This document shows positions 47,380 to 58,286 of a stretch of 64,000 nucleotides of DNA, piece after piece. The DNA is taken from NCBI GenBank assembly GCA_009809945.1, contig WTPW01000870.1:162167-226166 (forward strand). The letters are read 5' to 3'. The position numbers and the translations under genes are program-made. Source of the stretch: Gigaspora margarita. Lineage: Eukaryota > Glomeromycota > Glomeromycetes > Diversisporales > Gigasporaceae. The number at the start of each line of letters is the position of its first letter. Position 1 is the stretch's first letter. The notes beneath the pieces were generated by a model. That model saw nothing but the letters and a program-made list of their open reading frames with translations. It did not search any database and was not told the DNA's origin.

Positions 47380-48190
47380 CACTATATATATATTTTAATT
47401 TTTATTTTATACCTTTTTTTTAGCGTATTTTTTATTTTAATTTTTTTTTATTGTTTATTTTTTTAATTTTTTTTAGCATATTTTTTATTTTAATTTTGTT
47501 TTATTGTTTATTTTTTTGATTTTTTTTTAATTTTTTTTATTTATTTTTTTTAACATATTTTTATTTTTTATTTTTTTTTATTATTTTGTCTAATTTTTTC
47601 TTTAAATTTTTTAATACTTTTTATTTTTTTTATTTTTTAAACCTTTTAAACTTTTTTTTAATTTTTTTTAATTTTTTTAAAATTTTTTTACTTATATATA
47701 TATATTTTTTAAAAATTTTTTTTACTTATTGATTTTATTTATATTTCTTTTTTAAAAAATTATTTTTATTTAAATAACAGTTTTCTTTATTAATTTATTT
47801 TTTAAATTTATTTAAAATTAATTTTTTTTTAAACATTTTTAAATTATTAAAATTATTATTATTTAAATAACAGTTTTTTTAATTTATTTTTTTTTTAAAT
47901 TCTATTTTAAATTATTTTTTTAATTTATTATTTAATTATTTTTTTTATTTAACTTAATTTTTAAATATTTTGTTCATTCTTTATTTGTTTGTTTATTTAT
48001 TTATTTCTTTTATTTATTTATTTATTATAGATTTTTATGGGTGGGTGAGAATTAGTTTGGTAGATAATAGGTGTATAGGTGAGAAAATAGTTCTTTCGAG
48101 TAGAAGGGTGAGCAGATGATTTTACAGGTGGGAAGATAGATATTTTATAGTGAAGGGTGGGCATTGGATAGTTTTCAGAGGGTAAGTATG
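47380..48190. repeat. T-rich low complexity and GGTGGG-type degenerate repeat
   Basis: About 630 bp of TTTTTATTTTAATTTTTTT-like sequence, then ~160 bp with recurrent GGTGGGTGAG / AAGATAGAT / GATAGGTG words. Non-coding. Confidence 0.8.
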
Positions 48191-49539
48191 CATATATATG
48201 CAATGGTAGAAATAAAATAATCGATTATTCCTACTATTGCATATAAGCACTAGTGCGACCCATTATCTGTTTTTCTATTTAAAATTTATGGATATTTGAG
48301 CAACAACAAAAGATGGTAGCTTATTTTTGGATGAAACAAGTTTTTAGGTTTTTTGGTCAAAACCAAGGGGTGGCTTATTTTCAGAGTAGCTTATTTTCAG
48401 GAATTTACAGTAATTTGGCAGAGTATTTTTTGTATTTTAATTTTACTTCTTTCTCTTTTTTGTATAGGTTCTTAGAAGTAGTAATAGAGGATCTAGAACC
48501 TAGTAGGTCAACCTTAGAGTACATAGTTTTTTTTGAATCCTTTGAGAGTGGTTTTGGCTAGGCATCAGATAGGAGTATTCTTCCATTATCTCTAAAAAAA
48601 AAATTCTAGAGCCTTGCTATCTATGATTTTTTTTAGGTTCCATATATACTTCTTCTACTTTTTTTCCTTCTCTTGATCAAATTTTTCTAATTTCATTTTA
48701 CTAACAATCTTTTGATAATTTGTAGAAATATTCTATCTTGTCTTGAGGCTCTGTGGTTTTCTTTTTCAATTAATTACAAATCATTACTATTTTTTACAAC
48801 ACCAACTAACATCATATAGGTCATCCATTTTGTAGGCATGGTTTTGTTTGGCTGATCTTTGGTAATGTCTAAATGATTTGCAATTTAACCTTCTTAACCT
48901 TGTTCCATATTTGATATCAGTCCATTTATTAAAACTTTTGTCTTCTTTACCTTTGGTAATAATATATTCTAAAACTTTTAGTATAAAATTCAGGGCTGCA
49001 AATATCTGTTCATTGTCAAGGAGACCATCAAAATTTTCATTGATTTATTTCTAGAGCTCTTTACCTTGTTCTGGAGTAAGTGCTCTAATGAGCATACTAT
49101 ATTTTTCTTCCAGAAGCTTTATATTTGGACATTCAAGAACAGAATGGCCTTGCCTTCTGCATCTAGAGCATTGCTGCTTTGTGTGTTGTAAGAGAATCAT
49201 AAAGGTTAAATAAAGCTCATACCATGTTTTTTGGTTGCAGTATTTTTTTTTCATTACATAGTACTTCTATCCTTTCCTCAATTGTTCATACAGAACAGGC
49301 AATTTGGGTGATCTACACAGAATCTGTAGCATACACAAAGCATTCTTCAAACTCACACAGAATTTTTTGTAATTTTAGTAAAATACCTCTCAGAAAATGA
49401 GGCTAATGGAGCAACTATTGATAGAGAGTTATGTGAGCACAGAGATATAAACTGTGCAGTAGTATATTGTAGTTGTTAGTATTTATACAAGTGAGAAAGT
49501 TTACATTTATAGTGATTTTGCAATTTGAAAAAGCAGTGA

Positions 49540-49610
49540 TATTAAATGACCTGAAATAACCCAAATGACCCAAATGACAAATGACTAGTTATTGGGTCAT
49601 TTCAAAGGTA
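49540..49610. repeat. AAATGACC repeat cluster, small copy
   Basis: Four direct AAATGAC(C) words and an inverted GGGTCATTT within 70 bp, the same vocabulary as the larger clusters at 51347-51718. Confidence 0.7.
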
Positions 49611-49724
49611 AAATAATCTAGTGGAGCATTTGAATTTGACTAGTAGATTGTGTAGGGCGTTAATTCGAATTTGGCCTGAATTAAGGTCATGAGAAGTTTG
49701 GCCTAAAGTAAGATTACAAAATTA

Positions 49725-49870
49725 GAAGTGATTGTTAAGATTCTTAATGATGTCATATTATCATTTCAGAAACCTAAGTCAGGTTGTCCTGTGCTAAATT
49801 ACCTTTATACCCTGTGATTGATTTCTGAAATGATAACATAACATTGTTAAGAACCTTAATGATCAATTCT
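49725..49870. repeat. Foldback, ~145 bp
   Basis: TTATCATTTCAGAAA at 49757 pairs with TTTCTGAAATGATAA at 49825. The outer flanks (GATTGTTAAGATTCTTAATG and ATTGTTAAGAACCTTAATGA) are direct repeats of each other, a mixed inverted/direct arrangement. Confidence 0.65.
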
Positions 49871-51340
49871 AACCCAATGATCTCATGTGATATAATCTTG
49901 AGCTCTATTTGACCCTAGTTACTCAAACAAAGTCTATTTATGCCTCAATCAAAGCCTTACAATTATTATAGTTTAGATAGAGTGGTAGAGTTGGTTTTAG
50001 TTAGTCTTACTAGTATATAGTTGATATTTGCACTGAGGGTTCATTTACAGTACATTAAATGCAATAAAAACGTGAATTTCTGCACTTAAACATCATGATA
50101 TGCATCACATAGTATTATATTTATTTATTGTATGAGAGTGTTACATCTCTTTAACAGGTTTTGTCTCGATTAAAGTGCATGATGATCACTATAATACTAT
50201 TTTTTTATTATTGTTATTCACATTACATGTTGAGAAGGTAGAAAATTTTAATTAGATAATTTAAAACCTGATTACTTATCAGTTATATAATATCTAATTG
50301 ATTGTTTATTGGATGCTGCGGCAGTGTCAGGCTGATAACAAGCACAAGTTCCTTTTCTATTTATGAAGCTTCTCCTATTATTTTTTTTTATATTTTATAT
50401 TTTTTATATTTTAATTATTTTTTATATTTTATTTTTTTTTTATATTTTATTTTTTTTTATATTTTATTTATTTTTTTTTTATTTATTTATTCTTTTTATT
50501 TATTATTTTTCACATTGCTATCATAACAGGTACCTTAACGTTATATTTGCAATCTTTACAAGTTTCAAAAATCTATTATATTATTAATTTAGATTGAACA
50601 CGCTTAATCTTCATGAAAATGCCAGAGAATATAACTTGTTTCAAGTATCTTTTCGCATTAAGTCAGCATCGAGACCATCCCATCTACTCAAAGTATTAAT
50701 TAGTTCTGCAATTGTTTGAATTATTTTGTGAATTATGGGAATCCTAAAGCATTTTACTTATTTGCGTTGGTAATACAAAATCTGATTTTGTAAATAAACT
50801 AAACTAAGTGTGTGAGATAAAAATTTAGGATTAGGGCCTTAGCCTTAGGGGCTATAGGGTTAGAATGATGTTTCTATATGTAAAATTTCATTCCCATCAT
50901 TTTTAATTAGTGCACCAAGATCGATTTAAACATTTTTTTTTGCATATTTTTGCTTTTTTCTTCTTGGGACATTGATCATCACATCACGTGAAACCATGCA
51001 ATTATGTTATTTGTTTACTAGCACTAACAAAATTAGTCTAAATGATATTATCACCTAACCTAACATAACCCTAACTTAGGCTGAATTATTAATAATGAAA
51101 AGTGATTATAATGAAGATATTACTGGGTTCACTGTTCTTGAAACTACCCTTCCTCTCTAGGAGTTTGTATTACCTGCACAAATAAGCGGATGCAATAATA
51201 TAACCATAAAAAATAAAGCTTAGATAAGCTGCTCTAAAGGTAAAGGCAATCGAACAATTACTTACATTGTTTTGATTATTTCTATTTTATGCATTATCAT
51301 ATACAATAAATTAAAAAAACTCTATATGCACAATTACCTA
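49870..51340. other. Non-coding stretch
   Basis: No gene. 50375-50515 is TTTTTTATATTTTATT low complexity giving overlapping Phe/Tyr ORFs that are not genes. 50835-51080 carries telomere-like TTAGGG / CCCTAAC words at both ends without a clear element boundary. Confidence 0.45.
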
Positions 51341-51346
51341 ATAACA

Positions 51347-51718
51347 AAATGACCCTCAAATGACCACGGTCATTTGTAAATGGCCATGGTCATTGGCCAT
51401 GGTCATTTGGTCACAGGTCATTTCCAAATGACCCAAAATTTGAATAACCGATAATGACTGGTCATTTTGAAAATTTTTCAAATGACCAGGTCATTTACCA
51501 TCACTGTGCTTCGATGCTTTAAGTTTCTACCATATTACTACTAATTATTCAAATGACCTTCAAATGACCCCGGTCATTTGCAAATGACCATGGTCATTTG
51601 GTCACGAGTCATTTGCAAATGACCCAAAATTCAAATGACTATAATGACCAGTTATTTCAGGGTCATTTGAGGTCATTTAAAAATTTTTTCAAATGACCAG
51701 GTCATTTAAATCACTGCG
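51347..51718. repeat. Two copies of a palindrome-rich AAATGACC / GGTCATTT repeat
   Basis: Copy 1 (51347-51505) and copy 2 (51551-51717) share order: AAATGACC-YTCAAATGACC, CGGTCATTTG, CCATGGTCATTTGGTCAC, AAATGACCCAAAATT, then CAAATGACCAGGTCATTT and TCACTG. Each holds about 12 AAATGACC words in both orientations, so many alternative hairpins are possible. The LINE at 51724 is inserted at the very end of copy 2. Confidence 0.85.
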
Positions 51719-51723
51719 AAAAA
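51711..51723. repeat. 5' target-site duplication of the LINE
   Basis: TCACTGCGAAAAA occurs here and again at 57256-57268 after the poly-A tail. This fixes the element's boundaries. Confidence 0.9.
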
Positions 51724-53583
51724 AAAGATCGACGTACACTCTGCAGAAGACACCTGCCGGGTGTTATATCATAAACATCATCACACGACCTAAGAGGAGA
51801 AAGGACTTACCCACACCAACAACAAGGGCAGTAGCCCTTGTTCCAAGGAAACGAGAGTTGGAAGACATATTAATTAAGTACAGTGTAAAGAAAATGAAGA
51901 AGATACACAACACACGAGGCAAAACAGAAGAAACGTTGACTAAAGCACATACGGCAACACTCGAAGCTGCTGACACGGAAGATGATGTTTCCAAGGGTAT
52001 CTCAGGTTCAAGCTCAATGAACCCAACATCCACGGACTGGTCAGAGATTATGGAACGTGAAGAAGTGACAGAAAACCAACAAAAAGAACTTGAAACAAAC
52101 GACCTCTGCCCAGAAAATTCTACGGCCATGGGCGTGGAAGGTTCTGGCAATTTATATGATGAGCGATCAGGTGACGTAGGTCCACCTGATCTGCACGGGG
52201 GCATCAGTAATGCAAATAGGGATACAGCGCCCAACATCGTTGAGAATACTGGACAAGAGACATCACCACAAAGAACAAAAATGTGGTCAGGTCTTTTTAC
52301 AAAATTAACTAGGGGTAGGGCTACTTACTCCACATTCTCACCCAGAATTAATATAAGCACAAAAAATAATAATGCACTGTTGTTTATATACAAAAACTTA
52401 AAGAAATTTCTACAAATGATATAGTGGCTACACTATATGGCACAATAGGAACTGACTTTATTGGGGCAAAACCTCATTTTGTTAGAGGTATTCGCACATA
52501 TCTAGAAATAATTTTTCTAATGAACATAAGATGAGACAATATGCAAAAGATGGGATAGATATGTTCCGACAAACCTTCTTTGGCTACATCTCATCCAGGA
52601 CCAACCAAGAATTATTATCAGTAAGACTGAGAAGGGTCCCAATCACAGACAAAGAAATAATCACAGGCGAAATTAAAAAAGTATTTGAAAGAGTGGGTAC
52701 AATCATGGCAATCAAACCCCTCTTGTATGAAGGCACTCCTATACAATCAGATCAATGGGTTGTGATCTTTGATGTCTCTGAGGACTGCTGCCTGACAAAC
52801 CGAATCCCAAGATATGTCAATATAATGGACCAAAAGGTTGTAACAGAATAGAAGGAAGCACCAAAGCTCTGTTTCTTTTGCGATGGTGAGGGACACATAA
52901 AAAGAGACTGTGAGCAATGGAGAGAAGCCAACAAGCTAAATCAACAGTACAAAGAGTTTAAGGAAACAAAGCAAAATCAGTCTGCAAAGGAAAAAACACC
53001 AGAGCCATCTCAAGAAATAGATGATGAAAGGCCAGAAAATCCTTACAAGAACAACAATCAGGGACCCAAAGTACAAGGTAATATAACAACAGAGCAGGAT
53101 GTTCACATGGTAGAAATAGACCCAGCACCTGACACAGAAAAGGGGCAACTCAACATAAATGAAGAAAATAGTTCTTCACAGAACCTGTCCAGACAAGAAA
53201 CAGTGACTGGTAAGAAGGATGTCCAGATGAGTGAAAGTGTGATAATACCAGAAACAGAAAAAATACAGTTGAACCCAAACAATAACAAGAGAGTATCTCC
53301 AATCAGTACAGGATTGGTTACAGGAACAATAGAAAGTCTAAACAAAGCAAATACCATTCCAAATAATTTTAAAGCAAGTATGAACAACAAAGACTGGAGA
53401 CAGAATGACATGTCACATGACCAACAAAAATTAATAGCAGGCACAACTGGAGAAACAGCACAGCCAATAGCTGATGAGGGCTTTACTGAGGTCTCATACA
53501 GTAAAAAGAATAAAAATAAAGCTAACAGTAACAGAAGACAGGGCTTGGGTCCATACAAAAAATCTAAAACATCAGGACAATGA
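51724..53583 (+). pseudogene. LINE ORF1, Gag-like with CCHC zinc knuckle, broken
   Basis: Encodes the nucleic-acid-binding protein that packages element RNA. Three open parts follow in different frames: to 52424 (Lys/Arg-rich then acidic), a shift near 52390 to TNDIVATLYGTIGTDFIGAK, and a shift near 52505 to MRQYAKDGIDMFRQTFFGYI at 52531. The last frame runs to 53583, interrupted only by TAG at 52849. Just after that stop is the knuckle CFFCDGEGHIKRDC (C-x2-C-x4-H-x4-C, 52870-52911), then a Gln/Asn/Lys-rich tail. The first in-element ATG of the first frame is at 51894. The ATG at 51693, upstream of the duplication, belongs to flanking repeat DNA, so it is not the true start. ORF1 stop and ORF2 start overlap (ATGA at 53580), suggesting coupled re-initiation. 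Confidence 0.85.
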
Positions 53584-56500
53584 GAGAAGAACATGTGATC
53601 ACAGTTGCGACACTGAATGTAAAAGGACTTAATAATAGAATTAAATGTAAAGAAACATTAACACTCCTTAAATCATATAATATAGACATTATACTAATTC
53701 AAGAAACAAATTTACATGACACATCTATGCAAAACTTTCTTAAAAGCCAATGGTATCTAGAGTCAATATGGTCATCAAAAACAGCTATATTAGCGGGGAA
53801 CAAACGAATAAGCTTTAGCAATCAACAAATTTCACATAATGGTAGAGTAATAACCGTAAACTTTCAGCTAAAACATAAAACATTTCAGGTCACAAATGTC
53901 TATGCTCCGCCAAGTATACCAGAGAGGCGTGAGTTTTTAGAAACATGGGCACCTAGTATAAAGAATAATGTAATTAACATTGTAGCAGGGGACTTTAATA
54001 CAAACTTGAATCCAACAGAAAACAGAATTAGCCAATCACAGAGCCATCATGATCCAACTAAAAACAAACTAGCAGAACTAATGGAGGGTTTCACAGATAC
54101 AGCATACGTAAGTAAAGAAAAACCTTTCATCACCTACCACCAAACAGTTAGAGATAGACGTACTATGGCCACAAGATTAGACTATATTTTTCTTGATAAT
54201 GACCATTTTCAGCTTTGCAAAAAATCTGAGACTAAGTTCGGAAACTCAGATCACTTGCTTGTGTGGTGCTCCTTATATCAAAATCAGGAAACACCAAAGC
54301 CCACACTGTGGAAACTTAATCCTAGAATGCTAAATAATACTTTTATTTCAAAAGAGTTAGAAGCAGATCTCAAAGACGAGAAGGCAACCTCAGACTGGGA
54401 TTACTATAAGGTCAGATGTCAATCAATTTACAGGGCTTGTAAGCCACCCACCGCTCCAGAAACACGTATACAAAAGCTAAACAAAAAGATAATGGAACTA
54501 AACAACAAAATGGCCAGAAATCTGCAACTAGCAGATCTAAGTATTGTAGTAATGCAGTTGAACTCAAAACTGCAAGAGGAATTAAAACTTCTAACAAAAA
54601 AATGGCAATTAAGATCAAATATCAAATGGTTAGAAGAAGGAGAAAAATCAACAAAGTACTTCTTTGAACAATACAAGGCAAGAACATCACGAGAAGCAAC
54701 AGATTTGGTTAGGAACCCAGAGCTACCAGGTTCTTTAGATAGAGTGGATATTTTGCAATATATAAGGGATCAGTTTGAGCAAATATATCAAGACGAACCA
54801 GTAGATGCAGAGGCGGTTGAAGCCCTTACTGCTGACATACCTTTAGTGTCATAACAGCAAAATAAAGAACTAACAAAGGAGATCAAATTACAGGAAATTA
54901 TAGATACAATTGACAAGCTCCCAAACTATAAGGCTCCAGGCTCAGATGGACTAACATATGAGTTTTACAAAGCTTTTCGTGATAAAATTTCTCCAGTTCT
55001 AAAAAACATCTTCAATAAGGCACTAAGTTTAGGAGTAATCCCAGACTCATAGAGAAAATCAATAATCACTCTACTTCCAAAAAAGAATGAAGCATTAGAA
55101 AATATTAGCAATTGGAGACCGATCTCTTTAGTGAATGCAGATGCTAAAATCTTTATGAAAATCATAGCAGACAGGCTAAATCACATCTGTAAAGACATTA
55201 TAGGTGAACATCAAGCAGGTTTTGTCAAAAATAGATCGATTGTTGATGCAGCCCTGGACATTATTAGTACGATGAGAATTCAGGAAAACCAAATAGATAC
55301 AGCCTGGCTCCTTTTCTTAGACCAAAAAAAGGCCTTTGATAGAGTGAACCACAGCTATCTGTTACGAGTACTTGGAAAAATGGGCTTTAGCCCTGTTTTT
55401 GTAAAATTAATCCAAAACCTCTTTGGAAACCTAATAGCACATATAACAGATACGGTGCTACTTTCTACTCCTTTCAAGATTAGGAGAGGAGTTAGGCAAG
55501 GAGACCCTCTCTCTCCTTTACTATACATAATTGCATTTGAACCCCTCCTAAGATTACTAGGATGCAAAATAAATGGTGTACCAACAGGGACTACCTCTTT
55601 TAAGATTACAGCATATGCTGATGATCTAACACTAGGACTTGGTTCATTAGAAGATTGGAACACAGCAAATAACCTTCTGGCCACATATGAGGCAGCAGCA
55701 AATGCAAAAGTAAATAAGGAAAAATCTAAACTGTTACTACTAACAGAAAAAGCAAGCTGCACAATACTACCAGAAGAGGAGCGTTTTGAGAAATTAGAGG
55801 AAAATGGGACAATCAGAATCCTGGGATTCGAAGTAAATAAAAAGGGGCAACCAAATAAATCATTATGGGACAATCTTACTACAAAACTAAAAAAATTAGC
55901 AGAAAGTATGAAACGGAGAGGGCTATCATTTAAGGGCAGGATTATAATTGCGAAGTCACTTCTTTTATCAAGAGTATGGTTTGCGTCATATATACTTCCT
56001 CCAAACAGAAAACAACTAGCTAAAATAAATGAGATTATAATCCACTGGATAAAGGACAAATCAAGGCTTCTTCCAAGGTACTCCTTGTATCAACAAACTC
56101 AAGAAAATAATGGGTTAAATGCTCCAGTACTACCAGATATGCTAGATGCAAGATTGATAATAGTTTGGGTGAAACTCTGGTCTAGTAAGAAATTTTGGGC
56201 AATAAATGAAAGGCTTAAAATTGAAGCAGCGTTACTTAGAAAACAAAACAAAACAATACAGAAAGCCCTCTCTACTTTTCCAATAAGGCTGAAAGGCTGG
56301 CCTTGCGAATGGAAACCGTATCTCACAGCATGGAAAAGACTAAAGGGAGAAGTTCCAGATAATAATAAAACATGGCCTTGGGACCTTGAGGATCTCAAAA
56401 TTATGGAAACAACTGCAGGAAATATAACAACAGCAAAGGCCACAGCCTATCTCAAAAAATTATCTCTCTCAAACAGCTTGACACAAACAAATTTTTTTAG

Positions 56501-57053
56501 TGAACCTAACAGGAAAGAAAACTGGGCATGGTCAGGAATAAAATGGGCCTCAAACAACAAAAAGGACATTTTTTGGAGGTTATTACATAAGGCGCTCCCT
56601 TTGGGTACACGACTAGTATATATGGACCCAATGATCTCACGTAACTGTCCATGGTGTTCAGATGAAGTCCAAACATTTGAGCACTTTGCAAGAGACTGTC
56701 GAGTCAGTCGTAAAATCTGGGAACTCGCATATAATATGTTTGGTCTAGTGCAAAAAATAACTCTGCCATCCACGATGGAAGAAATATTCACAGCATCCAA
56801 GGCAAAATCATCTCGATCACACACTTCTTTTATCTGGCTGCACATCTTGGTAATATACGAAATCTGGGTATGGTACACAAATAAAAGGTGGGGCAATAGT
56901 ACTATGCCAGAACCAGCATTACAGTTTATATGGAAAAACAGAATCACAAGAGAAATAAACTTGGTGTTAAAAAGCTGTTTGCTCAAAAGGAAAGAAACAA
57001 ACTTTTTAAAAGCTGTACTTAGTTCGAATAGATTAGAAAACTATTGTATATAA
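53580..57053 (+). pseudogene. LINE ORF2: endonuclease-reverse transcriptase with two in-frame stops
   Basis: One frame of 1157 codons, stopped only by TAA at 54852 and TAG at 55050. The product would nick the target and copy element RNA into the nick. APE-type endonuclease, residues 1-230: N13 (TLNVKG), E42 (IQETN), Y108 (NVYAP), D138/N140 (GDFN), D201 (LDYIF), D224/H225 (NSDH). Reverse transcriptase, about 435-760: YKAPGSDGLTYEFYK, NWRPISLVNADAKIF, HQAGFVKNRSIVDA, catalytic D581 in FLDQKKAFD, RRGVRQGDPLSPLLY and YADD at 679-682. A C-terminal zinc motif CPWC...H...C uses C1023, C1026, H1035 and C1040. The TAG sits where this family normally has Trp (PDS-stop-RKSIITLLPK). Neither stop removes a visible catalytic residue, but both truncate the protein. 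Confidence 0.9.
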
Positions 57054-57097
57054 TAATGTGTAAATAAATACAGTAAATAAAGAGCGTCACTCGACGT

Positions 57098-57120
57098 CCC
57101 CAGGTAATTACTACCTTGGG

Positions 57121-57121
<1 letters not shown>
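57098..57121 (+). other. 3'-terminal hairpin of the LINE
   Basis: CCCCAGGTA and TACCTTGGGG can pair (one bulge) around ATTAC, just before the poly-A tail. Many LINE reverse transcriptases recognise a 3' stem-loop; that role here is inferred from position. Confidence 0.6.
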
Positions 57122-57162
<41 letters not shown>

Positions 57163-57163
57163 A

Positions 57164-57219
57164 NNNNNNNNNNNNNNNNNNNNNNNNNNNNNNNNNNNNN
57201 NNNNNNNNNNNNNNNNNNN
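57164..57219. other. Assembly gap (56 N) in the poly-A tail
   Basis: N run flanked by A tracts (57124-57160 and 57220-57255). Tail length is therefore unknown. Confidence 1.
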
Positions 57220-57223
57220 AAAA

Positions 57224-57255
<32 letters not shown>

Positions 57256-57258
<3 letters not shown>

Positions 57259-57268
57259 CTGCGAAAAA
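57256..57268. repeat. 3' target-site duplication of the LINE
   Basis: TCACTGCGAAAAA, identical to 51711-51723. Confidence 0.9.
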
Positions 57269-57458
57269 GTGTGTGATATATTTTATAGAATCGATTATAG
57301 TTCCTTTATTTAATGTATTAAGATATCATGGCAAAATGCCTACAAAGTGGAGCGATTATCGCCCATATATATAAGAAACTATTTACTAATAATAATATGC
57401 GGCACTTGTGTCTGAAATGACCAATCTATCACTTATGCTACTTCAATTGCAAATGTGA

Positions 57459-57539
57459 CACATCCGGCACATGTGACACTTCTGTCACATGAGGCACATG
57501 AGGCACAAGTGGCACATCTGGTACATCTTTCACATCGAG
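57459..57539. repeat. 9-bp tandem array, nine units
   Basis: CACATCCGG, CACATGTGA, CACTTCTGT, CACATGAGG (twice), CACAAGTGG, CACATCTGG, TACATCTTT, CACATCGAG in exact register. In frames it contains stops, so it is not evidently coding. Confidence 0.9.
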
Positions 57540-57619
57540 CGCAGCAGTCCCGTGACATATTTATAAGTTACGGCAGGGGTACAATATGCAAGGGTAACAC
57601 CATTGAGTTGAATTGATTA

Positions 57620-57748
57620 GTGATTCCTGACGAAACCATGTGATGCTAATTGTCACATGGAACAATATATAAAATCATCAATCTATTTTGATTTTTTATA
57701 AGTAATAGCACGTGACATTTAACATCACATGGTTTCGTCAGGCATCAC
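57620..57748. mobile_element. MITE, 129 bp
   Basis: GTGATTCCTGACGAAACCAT at left and ATGGTTTCGTCAGGCATCAC at right are inverted repeats with one mismatch. Inner TTGTCACATGG/GCACGTGACA words extend the pairing. The right terminus is the target of the adjoining hAT-like MITE. Confidence 0.8.
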
Positions 57749-58086
57749 CAGGGACGGTGAATAATATCGATTTGTATCGATCATATATAAAAAGATATTT
57801 TTAGGCCAAATCATGGGGAAATCGATATTTTTGCAAATTTTAATGCAATGTAACAATATGCACTTGGGCAAAATTAAAGTATAATTTGGGCCTGGCAATA
57901 TAAATTTGCTAACTTGAACCGTTGATAAGCTTCGGTAAAAATAGACAATCAACAAACACGTCAGAAGAAGAAAGAAATTTTAGCTACTGATCAAGTTATA
58001 TCACGTTATCTGTAACTGTTTTACAAACTTTGACCATACCGATCGATATTTTTGCAAAATCAAATCGATATAATTCACCGTCTCTG
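57749..58086. mobile_element. hAT-like MITE, 338 bp, perfect 8-bp target duplication
   Basis: CAGGGACGGTGAAT to ATTCACCGTCTCTG, flanked exactly by GGCATCAC (57741-57748 and 58087-58094). CAGGG ends and an 8-bp duplication are hAT hallmarks. Subterminal ATATCGATTT / AAATCGATAT pair further. It lies about 200 bp upstream of the Sel1-kinase start codon, so it may form part of the promoter region. Confidence 0.9.
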
Positions 58087-58286
58087 GGCATCACTACTGC
58101 ACCCACCACGTGCTTCCGAGGTAGATTTCGAGGCTCACAGTACGGATGTACGTACGTACGGTTTTCTCGCCAATCATTTCCTTTAAATCAGTTCGAATCT
58201 TAGCTATTGGGGAAATAAGTGCCACCAGACGCATGTATGTACATCATGTAACGTATATATTTATATAGTAAGATATAACTTTAAAT

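Larger units (their letters stand above)
46767..48410. mobile_element. 1.64-kb TA-flanked element without recognisable transposase
   Basis: Left end CTGTAGATTTCCGAAAATAA and the complement of the right end CTGTAAATTCCTGAAAATAA pair, with TA on both sides (46765-46766 and 48411-48412). Additional GTAGCTTATTTT words repeat near both ends. Inside are a nested TA-flanked MITE (46997-47335), T-rich low complexity (47380-48010) and a GGGTGGGTGAGAA-type degenerate repeat (48030-48190). No coding region was recognised. TA duplication points to the Tc1/mariner group. Confidence 0.75.
45860..49300 (-). pseudogene. Zinc-knuckle (Gag-like) pseudogene, split by a transposon
   Basis: On the minus strand 49254-49051 encodes a CCHC zinc knuckle: CSRCRRQGHSVLEC (C-x2-C-x4-H-x4-C), followed by SMLIRALTPEQGKEL and a stop. 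The same frame then continues with INENFDGLLDNEQIFAALNF, IITKGKEDKSFNKWTD and KMDDLYDVSWCCK. After the 1.64-kb insert (46767-48410), charged fragments such as WLKGFEYDYKGKEIDFDSTE (about 46330) and EDIEYVDHDQLIVKENAKVV (ORF 46088-45882) follow, full of stops. CCHC knuckles bind nucleic acid in retroelement Gag/ORF1 proteins and some cellular proteins. I cannot name the family; the fragments could belong to one gene or to two. Confidence 0.5.
51724..57255 (+). mobile_element. Non-LTR retrotransposon (LINE), nearly full length
   Basis: A two-ORF non-LTR element bounded by a 13-bp target duplication and ending in a poly-A tract that contains a 56-bp assembly gap. ORF1 is Gag-like with a zinc knuckle; ORF2 has an APE-type endonuclease, a reverse transcriptase and a C-terminal Cys/His zinc motif, without an RNase H domain that I can see. 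The body is much less AT-rich than its surroundings. An intact duplication and only two stops in ORF2 suggest fairly recent insertion. Clade (L1/Tx1-like or Tad-like) cannot be fixed by eye. Confidence 0.95.

Noticed and set aside
50302..50587. Two overlapping 74-codon ORFs of Phe/Ile/Tyr
   Set aside because: Low-complexity TTTTTATATTTT sequence.
51693..52424. ORF1 starting at ATG 51693
   Set aside because: The first ~10 codons lie upstream of, or in, the target-site duplication and come from the AAATGACC repeat, so this cannot be the element's own start.
51764..56986. Long minus-strand ORFs (157, 163, 234, 114 and 179 codons)
   Set aside because: Antisense shadows of LINE ORF1 and ORF2, which have the family motifs on the plus strand.
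57459..57539. CRISPR-like array
   Set aside because: Units are 9 bp without spacers, and the sequence is eukaryotic.
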